Shown here in pieces: positions 11,256 through 22,462 of a stretch of DNA of 64,000 nt. Numbering within the stretch: the first letter of the stretch is position 1; every line of letters starts with the position of its first letter. The notes beneath the pieces are model-generated. The model did no database searches and had not been told where the DNA came from. It saw only the letters and a list, made by a program, of their open reading frames with translations. A program made the position numbers and the translations under genes. Source of the DNA: Oreohelix idahoensis (taxonomy: Eukaryota; Mollusca; Gastropoda; Stylommatophora; Oreohelicidae); assembly GCA_024509875.1 (NCBI GenBank), contig JAMPIV010014835.1:648001-712000 (forward strand), in the 5' to 3' direction.

Positions 11256-11965
11256 CTAAACATACCGCTTGATGTCTGCATTCATCCCTGGCCAATAGTA
11301 GTGGCAGGAAATGCGCTGCATGGTTGCTCCAATTCCCATTTGTCCGCTGAAAGGTAAGGCATGGCCCATTTCTAATATTTGGGTCCTATAGGATGAGGGG
11401 ACAATAAGCTGTGAGTGTTCGCTCGCTCCTTTGCCTGCTCTGCGGTACAACAGACCATTCTTCTTATAAATCTCTCCCTTGAGAGGCGGGGTATGAGACT
11501 TAGGAGGTGTTTTTTTAAACAAGGCGACAAATTGCTATCCACTGTTTGTGCCTTCTTTACCTCTTCTGGGAAGATGTTAGTCGGAGTTCCAGACTCAGGG
11601 TTCTGCCTGCATTGATCCCTGGTCTGTACGGCCGCAAATGACAGAAGCCGGGCTGGTTCTCCTAAGAACACATATCTACAGCCCAAAATCGGGTGGTAGA
11701 TGGGATCCTTTAGAACAGTGGCTCTGATTTCTCCAGTCACATACCGCGATTGAACCTGATTTTTGCACACTGGTAGAATCATGGACGCACCAGATTTGGT
11801 GGGTCCTTGCATTTCAATCGTCTCCTCTGCAATTTGGTCAGAATTAACAAGAGAAGCTGCGACGATTGCGTCAAAGGATAATCCAGTGTAATACAAACAG
11901 AGAGCTCTGTCCCCATTAACCATAACAGATTCAATGACAGCTGGTCGCTTCGAGGAATCTGTCAT
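11256..11965 (-). pseudogene. pol: Protease-like region and integrase zinc domain of element D
   Basis: The first frame (11965-11372) starts 'MTDSSKRPAVIESVMVNGDR' and contains 'LCLYYTGLSFDAIV', positioned as a retropepsin active site. The catalytic Asp of D-[ST]-G is replaced by Tyr (Y-T-G), which would abolish activity. A spacer with 'EEVKKAQTVDSNLSPCLKK' follows. Near 11500 the homology switches frame to 'KGEIYKKNGLLYRR', 'GHALPFSGQMGIGATMQRIS' and 'YYWPGMNADIKRYV', the His part of the HHCC zinc-binding domain of a Gypsy integrase. An in-frame stop follows at 11256, after which the Cys part is still readable. Confidence 0.7.
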
Positions 11966-12013
11966 CCCTTGAGGTCTCAGAGCTGTGAGATCTGGTTGTT
12001 ATGCAAGCTGCAT

Positions 12014-13110
12014 TCATGGGGAGGGGTCGGCGCTTACAATCACGAGAACTATGTGTTGGCACACAACCCTCTCTGTGTTTGCTGTATAGGAAGTTTTCCT
12101 TTCCGTGTTCTTGTGGGGTTGTCTATTGTTGGGTCTGTCATGGTGAGTTTTCATGTAGGGTTTTGAGCTTGTAATACTATTGGAGCTGTTAGGCGCAGTC
12201 TGCCAAGCCGGGTAGTCTGTATATCTCTGTCTGGAGGTCAGAGTCTCAGTCTGTGCATTCTGAAAGCGTTCAGATAATGTAACTAAGGTATTTAACCTTT
12301 CTACCAGAAATCGTCTCATCTCAGGGCTCATCATTTCTTTCAGTTGCTCCATTAGTATTAATTCTTGCAGTCCTTCGTACGATTTCTCGAATGACGCGAG
12401 AGTGAGCCATTTCTGCAAATAAGCTTCCAGGCGAGCAGCATACTGGGCGTACGATTCTACATTTTCCTTACGGAAATTTCTGAACCGTTTCCGGTAAGCT
12501 TCAGCATTCAATTCGTACCGAGCTAAGAGGGCTTTCTTCAGACAATCATAGTCATCCTGTTCATGTGGAGCCAGTTTTAAGAATACATCATAGCCAGCAC
12601 CCCTGAGTCCTAGCGAGAGTTTCAGATTCCACCTCTTTCGGTCTAGCGCGAATGAAGATGCAAGTCTCTCGAACCGGTCCAAAAAGCTGTCCATGTTATC
12701 CTTTCCCTCCAAAAATGGCTCCAGAGGGAACGCCATCGGTCCTAGATGTGGTGTATGGAGAGCTGATGCACTATCAGATTGAAGGGGCGAGGGCGGAGAA
12801 GATACAATTTCGGAATTGCTCCCAGCTTCCTTGCTTTTTGAGAGTAGTTCCACATCCAGTTCCTTCATTTTCAGGGCATGTTTTCGTTCCTTCTCCTTCT
12901 CGTCTGCCGCCCTGATTTCACGATCTTTCTCCGCTTCTGCCGCTCTGATTTCACGATCCTTCTCCTCTTCTGTCGCTCTGATTTCTGTCCCTCTCCGCTT
13001 CTGCCTCTCTGATGCTCTTCATCTCTGAGGATACATAGTCTGCAAGCTCTTTTCCTGTAAGCCCTACCTCTTTTCCACTCTCAATTAACAAAGCTCTTAC
13101 TTTTGCTGTT
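12014..13110 (-). pseudogene. gag: Gag of element D
   Basis: The N-terminal part (13110-12869) reads as a charged coiled coil with repeats of the type 'EKDREIRAAEAEKDREIRAA', preceded by 'GKEVGLTGKELADYVSSEM', in broken frames. From 12868 a 284-residue open frame holds a capsid-like core: 'FLEGKDNMDSFLDRFERLAS', 'WNLKLSLGLRGAGYDVFLKL', 'KKALLARYELNAEAYRKRFR', and 'ENVESYAQYAARLEAYLQKW'. This is the arrangement of Gypsy Gag proteins fused to leucine-zipper-like N-termini. Gag forms the virus-like particle that packages the element RNA. The C-terminal end becomes Asn/Thr-rich, without a visible CCHC knuckle. Confidence 0.78.
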
Positions 13111-15214
13111 TCTAAAAGTAATACTGTCTAATATTAATAATATGGGGGTATTACTGCCACAACAATAAAACAAAATTTTGCAACAACAAAAATTTCAACC
13201 TGCAGGATAGCTCTTAGTTATGTAGCTCAGGTAAACCTTGTATACAAACTTAACTAATAAATTGGACCATACACTAGAAGATCAGTCACCAGTTATATTT
13301 TGTGTACTATTCTTTCTGTGCAATATACTGCATACAAGATCAAACCAGTTACGTGCAAAGTGTACTGGAAGCTGTATAAGATTACTCGATAACCAAACTA
13401 TTAAAAACAAGGTTTGTTACACAAAAGTAAAATGTCTATTAGCAATACATTAATTGTAGTCTAGGGAAAATACAGATGCTACGAGTTCAATCCGGGACGA
13501 GCAGTCCAGTTTGTGGCGACAGGGTAGAAGAGAGGACAGATAGAAGAAATAAAAAAGAGTACCAATCTCTTCCACAGTGTCTTTTGGATCGCTGTAGGTG
13601 ATAGTCCGACACTTGTAGGAAGAAATGTTTCAGAAGACTAAAATTTAAACTCTTCTCAATAAAGTTAAGAAGCATATCCCATCAACGATCCTGAAAGTAG
13701 ATTAGGTCTTCAGCCACACTTCTCCTGAGGTACTGATATGGCTCATGAGACCCCCAGCTGGTAATTAAGATAATGATTAACAAAAACAGTTAACTATCAA
13801 GCAATACAGAACAATTAGTGAATAGAAAGAAACAACGGTGAAATTCTTTTCAATGAATATATGTATATGATCAAGCTATATTGGTTACAGAAAAACACAA
13901 GGAAGAAACAAAAATAGGTATATACTGTTATATGTATCTATTACTGAGTAAAGGGAGATAAAAATAGCCTTCACAAAAGTTATGTTTATTATTAGGGTAC
14001 CCTTCACGATGGCTGATGTTTATGTCCTAATTCTAATCACTGACTGGTATGACACAATATCTTTTAATGTTGGTCCTTTCTTAAAAAGCACTTATCATGA
14101 AAGTTGCTGCTGCTGTATGACTTCACAATATCGCTGCAAGTTTTCTCCCCCTGGCCATGTTGCTGGATTAGTTCGCAGCTGTATTCTGCAATGTTTCCCT
14201 ACACGACTGCGAGTTCACCTGCATTCGTCACCACCAGGGAGCTAGGAGATACATACAAAGGAACAATCTATTTATCTCTCTGGTTAGAGGCAATAATTGT
14301 CCTGAGTGTTGTGTATAAACCAAGCTCAGATATCAGTCACATTATTACATAAATGACATGGACCAATGTTGAGCGCTATTCTTCGATCTGCAAACATATG
14401 ATATTAATAGGGTAGGGGCATACACAAATCATCAACTGTTGTAAAGGCATACAAAGATCATACAACATTAAATACATGAATGCGATAAAATATACAACAA
14501 TTAAATAAAAGAGGCGGGCAGGGTAGCGCAAATGCAATCTGTGAAACAACCTGAAGGACATCAAAGGCATAAAAAAATCATATACCAGTAAATATATGAA
14601 TTCCATAAAATATACAACCATTACATGAAAGTATGCAATTGACTGAAAAGCAGTGCAAACATTAACTAAAGTTAATTGCATATAATGAGATAATAATTGA
14701 AAGCAGTTCAAACATTCAATACAAATAATTGCATATAAGAAGATAATGCATTCAGCTCACCCGCTTTGTTCCAATATTGCAGTTTGGTTTCTCAAAGACG
14801 GCATATACATAAGCAATGCTTTTGCCCTCTGGTTTGACAAATTACTTGCTAGAAGTTTTCTGCAACTGGCTTGTCTGTTTGGGGCTTTGCAGATGTGAGT
14901 AAAAACACAACCGATATATTCTCATTTATACATTAAAGCAATGGTCACTGGCCTCATTCAGGTCAGTAAAACCCCATGCGAACTCGGTCATGAGTGAATG
15001 TTCTATCAGCTGCTGTACCTGGGAATTCCTTGATATTCTGGGTCACTGGGCGGTCCCACGGGTCATTGGCCTCTCGGTTAAAATATCAAAGCGTCAAGTA
15101 CTGGAAAACCCCCGATCTTGGCTCATTGTCCTATTTGGCATTATAAATCATGGGAGAGATAGAAAGAGAGAGAGAGAAGAGGTTGGGCGAAGAATATCGC
15201 GACACATGAAATGG
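13111..15214. other. AT-rich unassigned DNA with a diverged tandem duplication
   Basis: No coding family is recognised. The segment around 14440-14508 recurs at about 14563-14630 (about 123 bp apart) with roughly 80% similarity by eye. Shared blocks include AAAGGCATA and AAAATATACAACNATTA. Part of the stretch may be the 5' region or LTR of element D, but I could not find a matching copy. Confidence 0.4.
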
Positions 15215-15224
15215 CAACCATGTA

Positions 15225-16405
15225 GCTGTAGTCTTTGTAAACCTAAAACAAGCGTACGACAGAGTATGGAAAGATGGTCTATTATTTAAAATGCTAAAAA
15301 TAGGCATTGAAGGAAGAATGTTTTAATGGATAAAAACCTTCCTATCAAACAGAACCATCTATAGAACTTTTAACAACTTTTTAGATTGTCAAAGAAACGG
15401 ACAATCCAGGAAGGCTTGCCACAAGGTTCAGCATTAAGCTGCACCCTTTTCCTAATTTACATCAACGACCTGGCTGAATATCTTAAAATCCCCAATGCAT
15501 TGTTTGCAGATGACCTAGTGATATGGATAGAAAGCAAATTCCCTCTCCAGCTACAAAAAGGACTAAATTGTGCCCTTGCTACTCTAACAACCTACTGTAG
15601 CTTGTGGAAACTAATGATCAATACTTCCTTAACAGTCTATTCCATCTTTACCCTCAGCAACCAGATAGCAAAAAGGGAGCTAAGCCAAACACTCCATAAC
15701 TCAAAATTGATCAAGGAAGATAACCCAACCTACTTGGGAGTACAACTGGACACAAAACTGACATACAAGAAACATATAGATTCTGTGATAGATAAAGTCT
15801 CTAGAAGGCTAAATTTGATCAAACGGCTTGCTAGCACACCCTGGGGTGCAGACCAGAATACTGTGCGCCACATGTATTTGGGATATGTACGGTCCATTCT
15901 TGACTACTACCTCCCCCTGCAAGCCACGGCCAGCCCTTCAGTCAGACTCAAAGTAGATCGTATCCAAAATCAAACATTACAGTTTGTTTGTGGAGGCTTA
16001 CGAACCACTCCAGCTAATGTCGAGCCCCTAGAGGTTAGGAGAGAGAAAGCAGTCATCTTAGCAGCTGAAAGATTTCTACGAGCAGAGGACAACAACTCTT
16101 GCAAAGAACTTGTTAGACATAAAGTCAATAGAAATAGAATTAAAAAGCCATCCTTCACAAGCAAGTATCAGGAATGTGTAGGGAAACATCATATGCCAGA
16201 AAAACGACTAAGAACCCAAATTGTACCTTATCTAACACCACATACTGAGTTCAAAACGCCAAAAATACAAACAAACCTTGTAGAGGAGGTAGACAAGACT
16301 CTCCCACCCACACTGCTTAGATCACTCGCCATGGAAACTATCTACTCCTATGGAGAGGACATCATCCATGCTTTCACTGGTGGATCAGCTTGGTTTGGTT
16401 TTTAA
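15225..16405 (+). pseudogene. Jockey-like reverse transcriptase
   Basis: The first part (15225-15385) carries 'AYDRVW' in one frame with a stop at about 15324. A 339-residue frame then runs from 15386 with 'IQEGLPQGSALSCTLFLIYI' (RT motif B), 'ALFADDLVIWIESK' with an intact F-A-D-D metal-binding motif C, 'NPTYLGVQLDTKLTYKKHI' and 'KRLASTPWGADQNTVRHMYL'. It ends 'IIHAFTGGSAWFGF', the start of RNase H. There the family's Y-T-D-G-S is F-T-G-G-S, so the first catalytic Asp is lost. Most of the palm and thumb is open, but the upstream frame break and missing N-terminus make the gene non-functional. Confidence 0.85.
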
Positions 16406-16946
16406 GGACTATCTTCATTGCACACGGACAACTCCATCAGTGCTCCGATCTCCTCCCTTAGATCACACAAGGAGGATCTCAGCACAGTGCACGAAATCAG
16501 TAGCAACGGCGAGAATCCCAATGTGTATATATACTGTATAGGAATCACACATTCTATAAATATTTTTTTCTGGTTGGTAGGTTTCCTAATTTTAAAATTT
16601 TTGCCAGGGCAACGACCTTATGGCCTACTCTTTACGATTTTCCAACTTCCGTGGCATTTTTGGCGTCCGCAACTTCCACATGGGACCTCCTATTTTTTCG
16701 CCTAATCCGAGAAGGCTAGGCATACGATCTCATTACCCATGAGACCAGGGGGGAGTATGACATAATTAGGACCGCTGGTTCTGAAAAACATTGTCCATAA
16801 ATTATAATCCCTCAACTGGGATTCGAACCCGATACCTCTCGAATACGAATCGGACGCCATACCTCTTAGCCACTCCGATCCCCCCAAGTTTTTAAAGCCG
16901 TAATCAATGCGGGGATGCGGAGCCATCATTATTCCCCCCCCACAAA
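16406..16946 (-). mobile_element. Insertion containing a tRNA-derived SINE
   Basis: This block interrupts the RNase H domain of the surrounding LINE. On the minus strand, 16881-16818 reads like a tRNA: GGATCGGAGTGGCTAAG at the 5' end (box A) and GGGTTCGAATCCC (box B) about 50 nt later, the normal spacing for a tRNA with a long variable arm. The body continues leftward without coding potential. This pattern marks a SINE head transcribed by RNA polymerase III. The exact ends and target duplication could not be set. Confidence 0.65.
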
Positions 16947-17900
16947 GGTGATCCAGTCAAAGTAGCAGGCCTTTGTGGAGCCCACTGCTCCAACTATGAA
17001 GCAGAAACTGCTGCAATCCATAAAACCCTGTTTAAGATCTTTGAGCTTTTTGAGAATAACTATACACAGCCGAACGACATGGTAATATTCTCAGACTCAC
17101 AGGCTGCCCTTAGGGCCATACAGAACTGGAGAATAAGCTCAACAGACACTACTAAAAAAATCAGAGAAATGTGACACAAGCTCAACGACATTTATGGAAT
17201 TGACATCTTCATGCAGTGGATACCGGGACTTGTAGACATTCCCTTATGAAGTGGCAGACAAACTAGCGAAAATAGGATCCTCAATGCCACAACCTGACCA
17301 GCCAGTCAGTATCACTACAGCGAAACAAATAGTTAAAAACAACTGCAAAGTGAACTGGCTAAACATCTGGGCAATGTCAAAAACAGGAAGATGGTTCTTC
17401 AAGTATCTACCAGCACCATCTAAGAAAGATGCTTTAAATCAGCTTGGGCGCCAACACCAAACACAAATTTTCAGATTACGGACAGAACACTGCTTACTTA
17501 ACTCTCACAGAAATAGAATCGACCCATAAAATAGCACATACTATTGACACTGCCAACACCTATATAAAACAGTGGAACATCACCTGTTGCTCTGCCCAGC
17601 ACTACAAGAGATGAGACAACAACAACTGCCAAAGAACCCAAACATTGAAAATAACCTATAATGCAGATCTGAACAACTAACCAGAACCGCACAGTTTCAC
17701 ATTATGGCATCAAAATCACCAAGAGCTAACGATCAGTGATGGTGGATCAAAGAGAAGACACGACAAGACAAGACATGGGATGTATTTGACGCACAGGAAA
17801 GCGATCACCTACCTTGCGTCATACTCATTGCAAAGGGCAGGACCACTAGACAGGAAACCTAAACAGACCTTTAAGTACCCTACAGGCCCACTCGACTGTA
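16947..17900 (+). pseudogene. RNase H and C-terminal tail of the Jockey-like LINE
   Basis: The frame resumes with 'PVKVAGLCGAHCSNYEAETA', containing the catalytic Glu, then 'DMVIFSDSQAALRAIQNWRI' with the second catalytic Asp. After a stop at about 17172, 'DIFMQWIPGLVDIPL' replaces the usual W-I-P-x-H, so the His of the fourth motif is changed. Later text includes 'QIFRLRTEHCLLNSHRNRID', the R-x-x-T-x-H-x-x-L-N segment common to Jockey tails, and a Cys/His block. Several stops are present. Confidence 0.75.
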
Positions 17901-18104
17901 AAAACCCTTTAAACGCATTGCGTCAATAGACAGCGAGTACACCTTTCACCCAACCTCCCTGGTGGAATAAGAAAGTTGACGAACCATAGACAGAAAAGGA
18001 AAGAGCAACAAAGGAATGGCGTAAAGCACGAAACAGAAGAATGATGAATGAGGGAGAGGTTGAACAGATGAAGGAGAAAAAGCAAAGAGTCGTTAATAGA
18101 TTCT

Positions 18105-18378
18105 TCTTCTTCTTCTTCGTTCGTCCTGAAAAGGACGTTGGTTGCGTTGTGTCTGTTTACACCGGAGCTGCGATATCTGCTCCTTTCGGCCGACACATCC
18201 GACTTCAGCACGGCATATTTTGGGACCAAGTTTGCCTTCTCTCTTCGATCCCTACTCTCTCAGCCAGACTGCAGTGATGCAGCCTGTTTCCAGGACCACC
18301 ACGTGGAGGTGAAGTATGGTCTTGGTCAGCTCTGGTTCGCTGACCCTGAGGCAAGCAGTCAAGCTATGGGTCGCTGAC
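18105..18378 (-). mobile_element. Probable short retroposon with a (GAA)n tail
   Basis: Between the LINE linker and its reverse transcriptase lies about 270 bp beginning with TTCTTCTTCTTCTTCTTCG, i.e. a (GAA)n tail on the minus strand. Its non-coding body interrupts LINE homology, which resumes near 18380 with 'NRFKSLAREAKDEVWEDF'. I infer a short non-autonomous insertion on the minus strand. No box A/B or clear target duplication was seen, so it could also be a truncated LINE 3' end. Confidence 0.4.
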
Positions 18379-18379
18379 T

Positions 18380-20070
18380 GCATTCTCTATTGCTGCATCT
18401 TTGGGTCCCAAATAGATTCAAGAGCTTGGCAAGGGAGGCCAAGGATGAAGTCTGGGAGGACTTTATGACACAGGTGGGCACGGAAAAAAGCCCTACAGAA
18501 ATTCTAGTCCTTACATCGAAGAATGAATAGGAAATGTGCAGGCCAACCAATCTAAAGGTCTACAGGACTAAGCCTGAAGACGGACGAAGAGACGTGGTAG
18601 CATTATTCAATCGACATGTGGAGCAAACGGATAAAAGTGACAAAAGTGGCCCGCCTGGAAATAAAGGACAGTGTTTGGAAAATGTCATAAGGTGCAAGAT
18701 ATACTTCGATCTCATTTCTGAAGAGGACGTGGTGTACACATTGAAAACCAGCAGAAACACTGCTCCAGGTCCTGATGGCGTACAATACCAGCTCGACGAT
18801 ATGGCCATTATAAATATGGTGAGCGATTTCAATACCGGCATACCGAATGCTAAGATGCCGGAAGACTGGCTCCACAGTTACCTTCGGCCACTTCCAAAAC
18901 CTAGCAAAGACTCCACATTGCTTAGCAGCTATCGAATTATCACACTATAGAATGTATATGGTAAATTACTTGAAAAGATAGTTGCAAGACAAGTAATGAG
19001 CCACCTCGAAAATGCACACATCCTTTCTGATACCCTGAGCAGCTATAGGCCTATGAAAACAACATGGGGTAATGCTGGAATGTTTGCGTACAATGTGTAC
19101 GACCGATTTCAGGGTAAACGACAAACTGTGACTGTCGCAATTGACCTAGAGGATGCTTATAACAGTATGGACTTTGCAACCCTAATAAACTGTATAATGG
19201 CATGTGGTGTAAACCCTTGGATAACAAGGTGGATGGCAGTTGCCTTAATAGAGAGATCAGTTGCATGTCGCTTAGGAACATGGACATCAGAACCAATGCG
19301 CATTTGCCCAAGGATCTCCACTATCACCAGTGATATGTAACATCTGCACAGCAAAAGTAGCAACCTTTCAATCAAGAGGCAGGACTGGGACGAACATTAA
19401 CTTTCGCAGATGGCATACTCATGTACAGAACTGGCTAAGACAAACAGGAAATGGTTCAAGGCATACAAGAGACACTACAGGCGGTTTCTAAATGGTGTGA
19501 GGAAAATGGATCAAAGGTCAATCTCAACAAGGCCTGTGTGATGTGGTGCTCTTTGAACAACTCCATAGTGAAAATAGACCTTCCAGACATCACTTTCAAT
19601 GGGCAAAACATTGAAATGCAAGACAGGCTGAAGTCTCTGGAAGTAACGTTTGATCGTGGGCTATCGTTCAAGTATCATGTCGAACTGATCATACAGAAGT
19701 GCAAGCGAGGACTGTCAGCCTTAAAAAAATTGGCTACAGCGCGCTTGGAACAGAGATTATTGTTTCTCCTGTATCGTCAGCTCATGATTTCAATAATCGA
19801 GTATGGGCTAGGAATACTCACCAGTCTGTGTCACAATGTGAATTACTGTAACGCATTCAAAATGAAGGGATGCGACTAGTTTTGGGCTGTACTCGTGATA
19901 CCCTCATTGTGACAATAAGATACATTCTCGGATTGATGTCGATTAGATCCAGATATGCGATGGCCCAGGCAAAAGCCTATATTCAGGTAACCACCGACAG
20001 AAGACTCTCCCTGTATGAGAACGTAGCTGACATCAAAGGAGCAATAATCAAGAGGCGGATATCATGGATG
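18380..20070 (+). pseudogene. I/Nimb-like reverse transcriptase
   Basis: Readable blocks in order: 'SRNTAPGPDGVQYQLD' (RT motif 0/1), 'LRPLPKPSKDSTLLSSYRII', 'QTVTVAIDLEDAYNSMDFAT' (motif A with catalytic Asp), 'TFADGILMYRTG' at about 19400 (motif C, where the catalytic F-A-D-D has become F-A-D-G), then 'EMQDRLKSLEVTFDRGLSFK' and 'ALKKLATARLEQRLLFLLYR' of the thumb. Stops occur at 18949, 19338 and 19437, with a frame change near 19860. The lost Asp in motif C alone would abolish polymerisation. Confidence 0.82.
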
Positions 20071-20097
20071 GCATAAGCAGAGGCTAGGATTGGTCAG

Positions 20098-20831
20098 GTG
20101 AACAGGGTTGAAAATGTATCCAAATGGGAAGAGTGGAATAAGTCAGAGGAGAACTGGATAAACTACCAGCAGGTCATCATTAGCCTTGGCAGAGCGTGCA
20201 GATCTTGGGGCAATGGAAAAGCAGACCTGGAGACTAATCAGCTGGTAAGCGATCTTGCTCAGGATGACGACGCAATTGTGTACACTGATGGGTCTGTAGT
20301 GCCTGGTGAGAAATCAGGATGGGGCTTCTCTGCGATAATAAAAGGCAGGATCGTCGCTGAACAGAGTGGAGCCTACATGGCAACAACCTCCAGCATGAAA
20401 TTGGAGGTAGAGGCAGTTACTGCAGCACTGAGGTGGCTGATTGAAACTTCATCAGCCAGGGCAGTTATGCTTCGGAAATTTCAGAACGGAATGCTGCGGC
20501 AGGAATGGAAAACATCAATAGAACCCTCAAATCTTCAAGAACTGGTGTAGATCTACTGTCCTGGTCATGCAGGGGGTATGTAGCAATGAAAGAGCTGACG
20601 GACTGGCCTCGAGAGCAGCCATAGTGGGGACACTGGACATGGATAAGGGAGAGATATTAAGGGGAATTATTGATCGCCTGCTGGATAATGACACTGCAAT
20701 GGATGAATCAACAACGCTGAGACTGTTGGAGTTTGACATCAAACGTGGGACTAGCAGAAATGAACGTGAGAGAGGATGCATCCGTCGTATCTACAACCAG
20801 CGTGATACAGGTACAATTAGTAATTAAAATT
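20098..20831 (+). pseudogene. RNase H and tail of the I/Nimb-like LINE
   Basis: From 20098 a 150-residue frame holds 'DDDAIVYTDGSVVPGEKSGW' (first catalytic Asp), 'SGAYMATTSSMKLEVEAVTA' (Glu) and 'IEPSNLQELV'. A stop at 20548 interrupts just before 'IYCPGHAG', and the frame then changes to 'CSNERADGLASRAAIVGTLD', the last RNase H motif with N-E-R-A-D. The tail has 'DKGEILRGIIDRLLDN' and 'RERGCIRRIYNQRDTGTISN'. The end of the tail is displaced to 22376 by the RTE insertion. The RNase H would degrade template RNA after first-strand synthesis. Confidence 0.82.
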
Positions 20832-22375
20832 ACTTACTTACTTAGTCGTTCCCCTTCTACCGTGAGGTGTAGAGGTTTGGAAGAGAGAGCGCCAGACTAT
20901 TCTATCAGCTGTCTTCTTCCTGGCCTGGTTCCATTCTAGTCCTCGGTCCTTCAAAGATTGTCTAATGTTGTCCTCCCAGCGGACTCTGGGTCGTCCTGGA
21001 GGTCTGGATCCCTGGCTCTTTGTTTCCCATTGCTATCGTGGTAGCCGATCTTCTCCCATTCTGCAGACATGGCCAAACCATCTTAGTTGGGACTGTTCTA
21101 TTTGGGTCTGCAGCGGGTGGGATTTTAGGCGTTGACGTATCGTCTGGTTGCGGACCATGTCTCTTCTTGTTACTTCAACCACCTTCCTCAGATACCTCAT
21201 TTCTGATGTTTGGATCTGGCTTTTGTTGGTTGTAGTCATTGCCCATGACTCGCATCCATATGTCAAGACTGGGACATAGGTGGAGCGGTATACAGCCATC
21301 TTCGTTTTCTTACCAACCTCTTTCTTGCTGAGGAATCCTCGATTTATGGCCTGATAAAGTCTCCCAGCCGCTGCTTTTCGAGTGGCCAACTCTTCTTTGA
21401 TGCCCCCCTTTCGGTCTATAATAGCTCCGAGATATTTAAAGTGGTCGACCTGCTCCAGGACCTGTTCTCCCAACTTAATCTGATGTTTTCTTTCTTCTCG
21501 TGATATCACCATGGATTTTGTTTTAGAGCTGCTTATGACCATCCCTCTCTTCTCCAGCTCTTCCTTCCAGACTTGCAGGTTGGATTGGAGATGTGTCTCT
21601 GATTTAGCAATCAGGACAACATCATCAGCAAATGCTAGCTCTGAAATACAGACCTGTCTCATCTTCCAGTACCCCACTGAATACTTTCTTGTTCTCTCCT
21701 TACATGCCTTGATGACATCGTCCATGAGGAGTATGAAAAGATAAGGTGACAGGATATCGCCTTGTCTTACACTAGTGGTGGTCCTGAACTCTTCTGACTT
21801 ATAGTTTGCTGTCCTCACATAATTTTAGCAAGACTTGTAGAAGCTCTGTATAGCATGAATCAGAGGTGCTGGAATGTTCTTCCTTGCCAAACAGTCCCAA
21901 AGTTTGCTCCAGGGGACCCTGTCAAACGCCTTTTCCAGATCTATGAAACAAAGATGGATCTCACTCTTGTACTCAAGGGCCTTTTCACTCAGCTGCCTGA
22001 GTGTGAAGATTAGGTCTTGAGTACTTCGGTTTGCTCGGAATCCGCACTGGGCTTCATCCAATTGTGGCTCAGCTAGGCATCGGAGTCTCTGCTCTAGGAT
22101 TCTAGAGTAGATTTTACCAGGGACACTGAGAAGGGATATGCCTCTGTGGTTTCCACAATCCTTTGGTTTGGCTTGTTGCACCACGCTGCCTGTAGGACCC
22201 TTAGGAGTAATAGGTCGCCTGATGCTCCCATGTACTTAACCATTTCTGGTGTTATACCATCATGCCCTGCTGCTTTGCCCATCTTGATTTTCTCCAGTGC
22301 TGCCTTCAGTTCTTCCATCTTTATGTCATCTTCATCACCATTTGTATCCTCTTCTGTGCTAGTGGTTATCATTTC
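20832..22375 (-). mobile_element. 5'-truncated RTE-type LINE with a 14-bp target duplication
   Basis: TAGTAATTAAAATT occurs at 20818-20831 and again at 22376-22389, directly flanking the insertion, and it belongs to the interrupted LINE. The minus-strand element ends at 20832 in (AAGT)n, a typical microsatellite-like RTE tail. It starts inside the coding region, so it is 5'-truncated as expected for target-primed reverse transcription. It is clearly younger than the LINE it split. Sequence similarity to the plus-strand copy at 33521-37050 shows they are one family. Confidence 0.92.
21033..22372 (-). pseudogene. RTE-type reverse transcriptase, two frame breaks
   Basis: Minus strand from 22372: 'ALEKIKMGKAAGHDGITPEM' (RT start). 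After a frame change near 22150 come 'CGNHRGISLLSVPGKIYSRI', 'EIHLCFIDLEKAFDRVPWSK' (motif A) and 'LIHAIQSFYKSC' followed by a stop at 21825. From 21818 there is a 261-residue frame with 'TTTSVRQGDILSPYLFILLM' (motif B), 'ISELAFADDVVLIAKSETHL' (intact F-A-D-D), 'VPVLTYGCESWAMTTTNKSQ' and the C-terminal 'SQLRWFGHVCRMGEDRLPR'. The endonuclease is missing. Motifs are well preserved, so this copy is relatively young though inactive. Confidence 0.9.
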
Positions 22376-22462
22376 TAGTAATTAAAATTGTTTACATATA
22401 ATGAGGGACACTGAGCACCGATGGGTTTGCCCGGAGTGCAGAGAGGTCGATTCTGATTAACA

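Larger units (their letters stand above)
10264..13110 (-). mobile_element. Decayed Gypsy-type LTR retrotransposon, element D
   Basis: On the minus strand the order is Gag coiled coil (from about 13110), Gag core (12868-12014), protease-like region (11965-11523), integrase zinc-binding domain (11522-11256), and integrase core and C-terminus (to 10264). No reverse transcriptase lies between protease and integrase. The spacer region after the protease resembles the same region in elements A and C, so the order seems original rather than produced by deletion. A reverse transcriptase expected left of 10264 is missing, replaced by a LINE fragment. No LTRs were found. Multiple stops and frame changes show an old copy. 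Confidence 0.75.
15215..17900 (+). mobile_element. Jockey-like LINE, 5'-truncated and interrupted by a SINE
   Basis: Starts in the reverse transcriptase with 'FVNLKQAYDRVWKDGLL', runs through the polymerase and thumb to about 16405, then RNase H (16947-17530) and a Cys/His tail with 'HLYKTVEHHLLLCPALQE' near 17560-17610. Between 16405 and 16946 the RNase H domain is split by unrelated DNA that includes a tRNA-derived SINE. The endonuclease and ORF1 are missing, as usual for 5'-truncated target-primed insertions. No target duplication was identified. Confidence 0.78.
17920..22462 (+). mobile_element. I/Nimb-like LINE interrupted by two younger insertions
   Basis: Host LINE on the plus strand: an endonuclease-to-RT linker ('PWWNKKVDEP', 17955), reverse transcriptase (18380-20060), RNase H (20098-20620), a tail to 20831, then, after an RTE insertion (20832-22375), a 3' end (22376-22462) encoding 'HRWVCPECREVDSD'. 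The 3' tail is (AACAAT)n. Its end matches the minus-strand copy ending at 4621. A second insertion with a (TTC)n edge lies at about 18105-18378. The element is 5'-truncated and carries several stops. Confidence 0.8.

Noticed and set aside
16818..16881. Functional tRNA gene on the minus strand
   Set aside because: Box A and B are present, but the ends do not pair as an acceptor stem and a SINE-like body follows.
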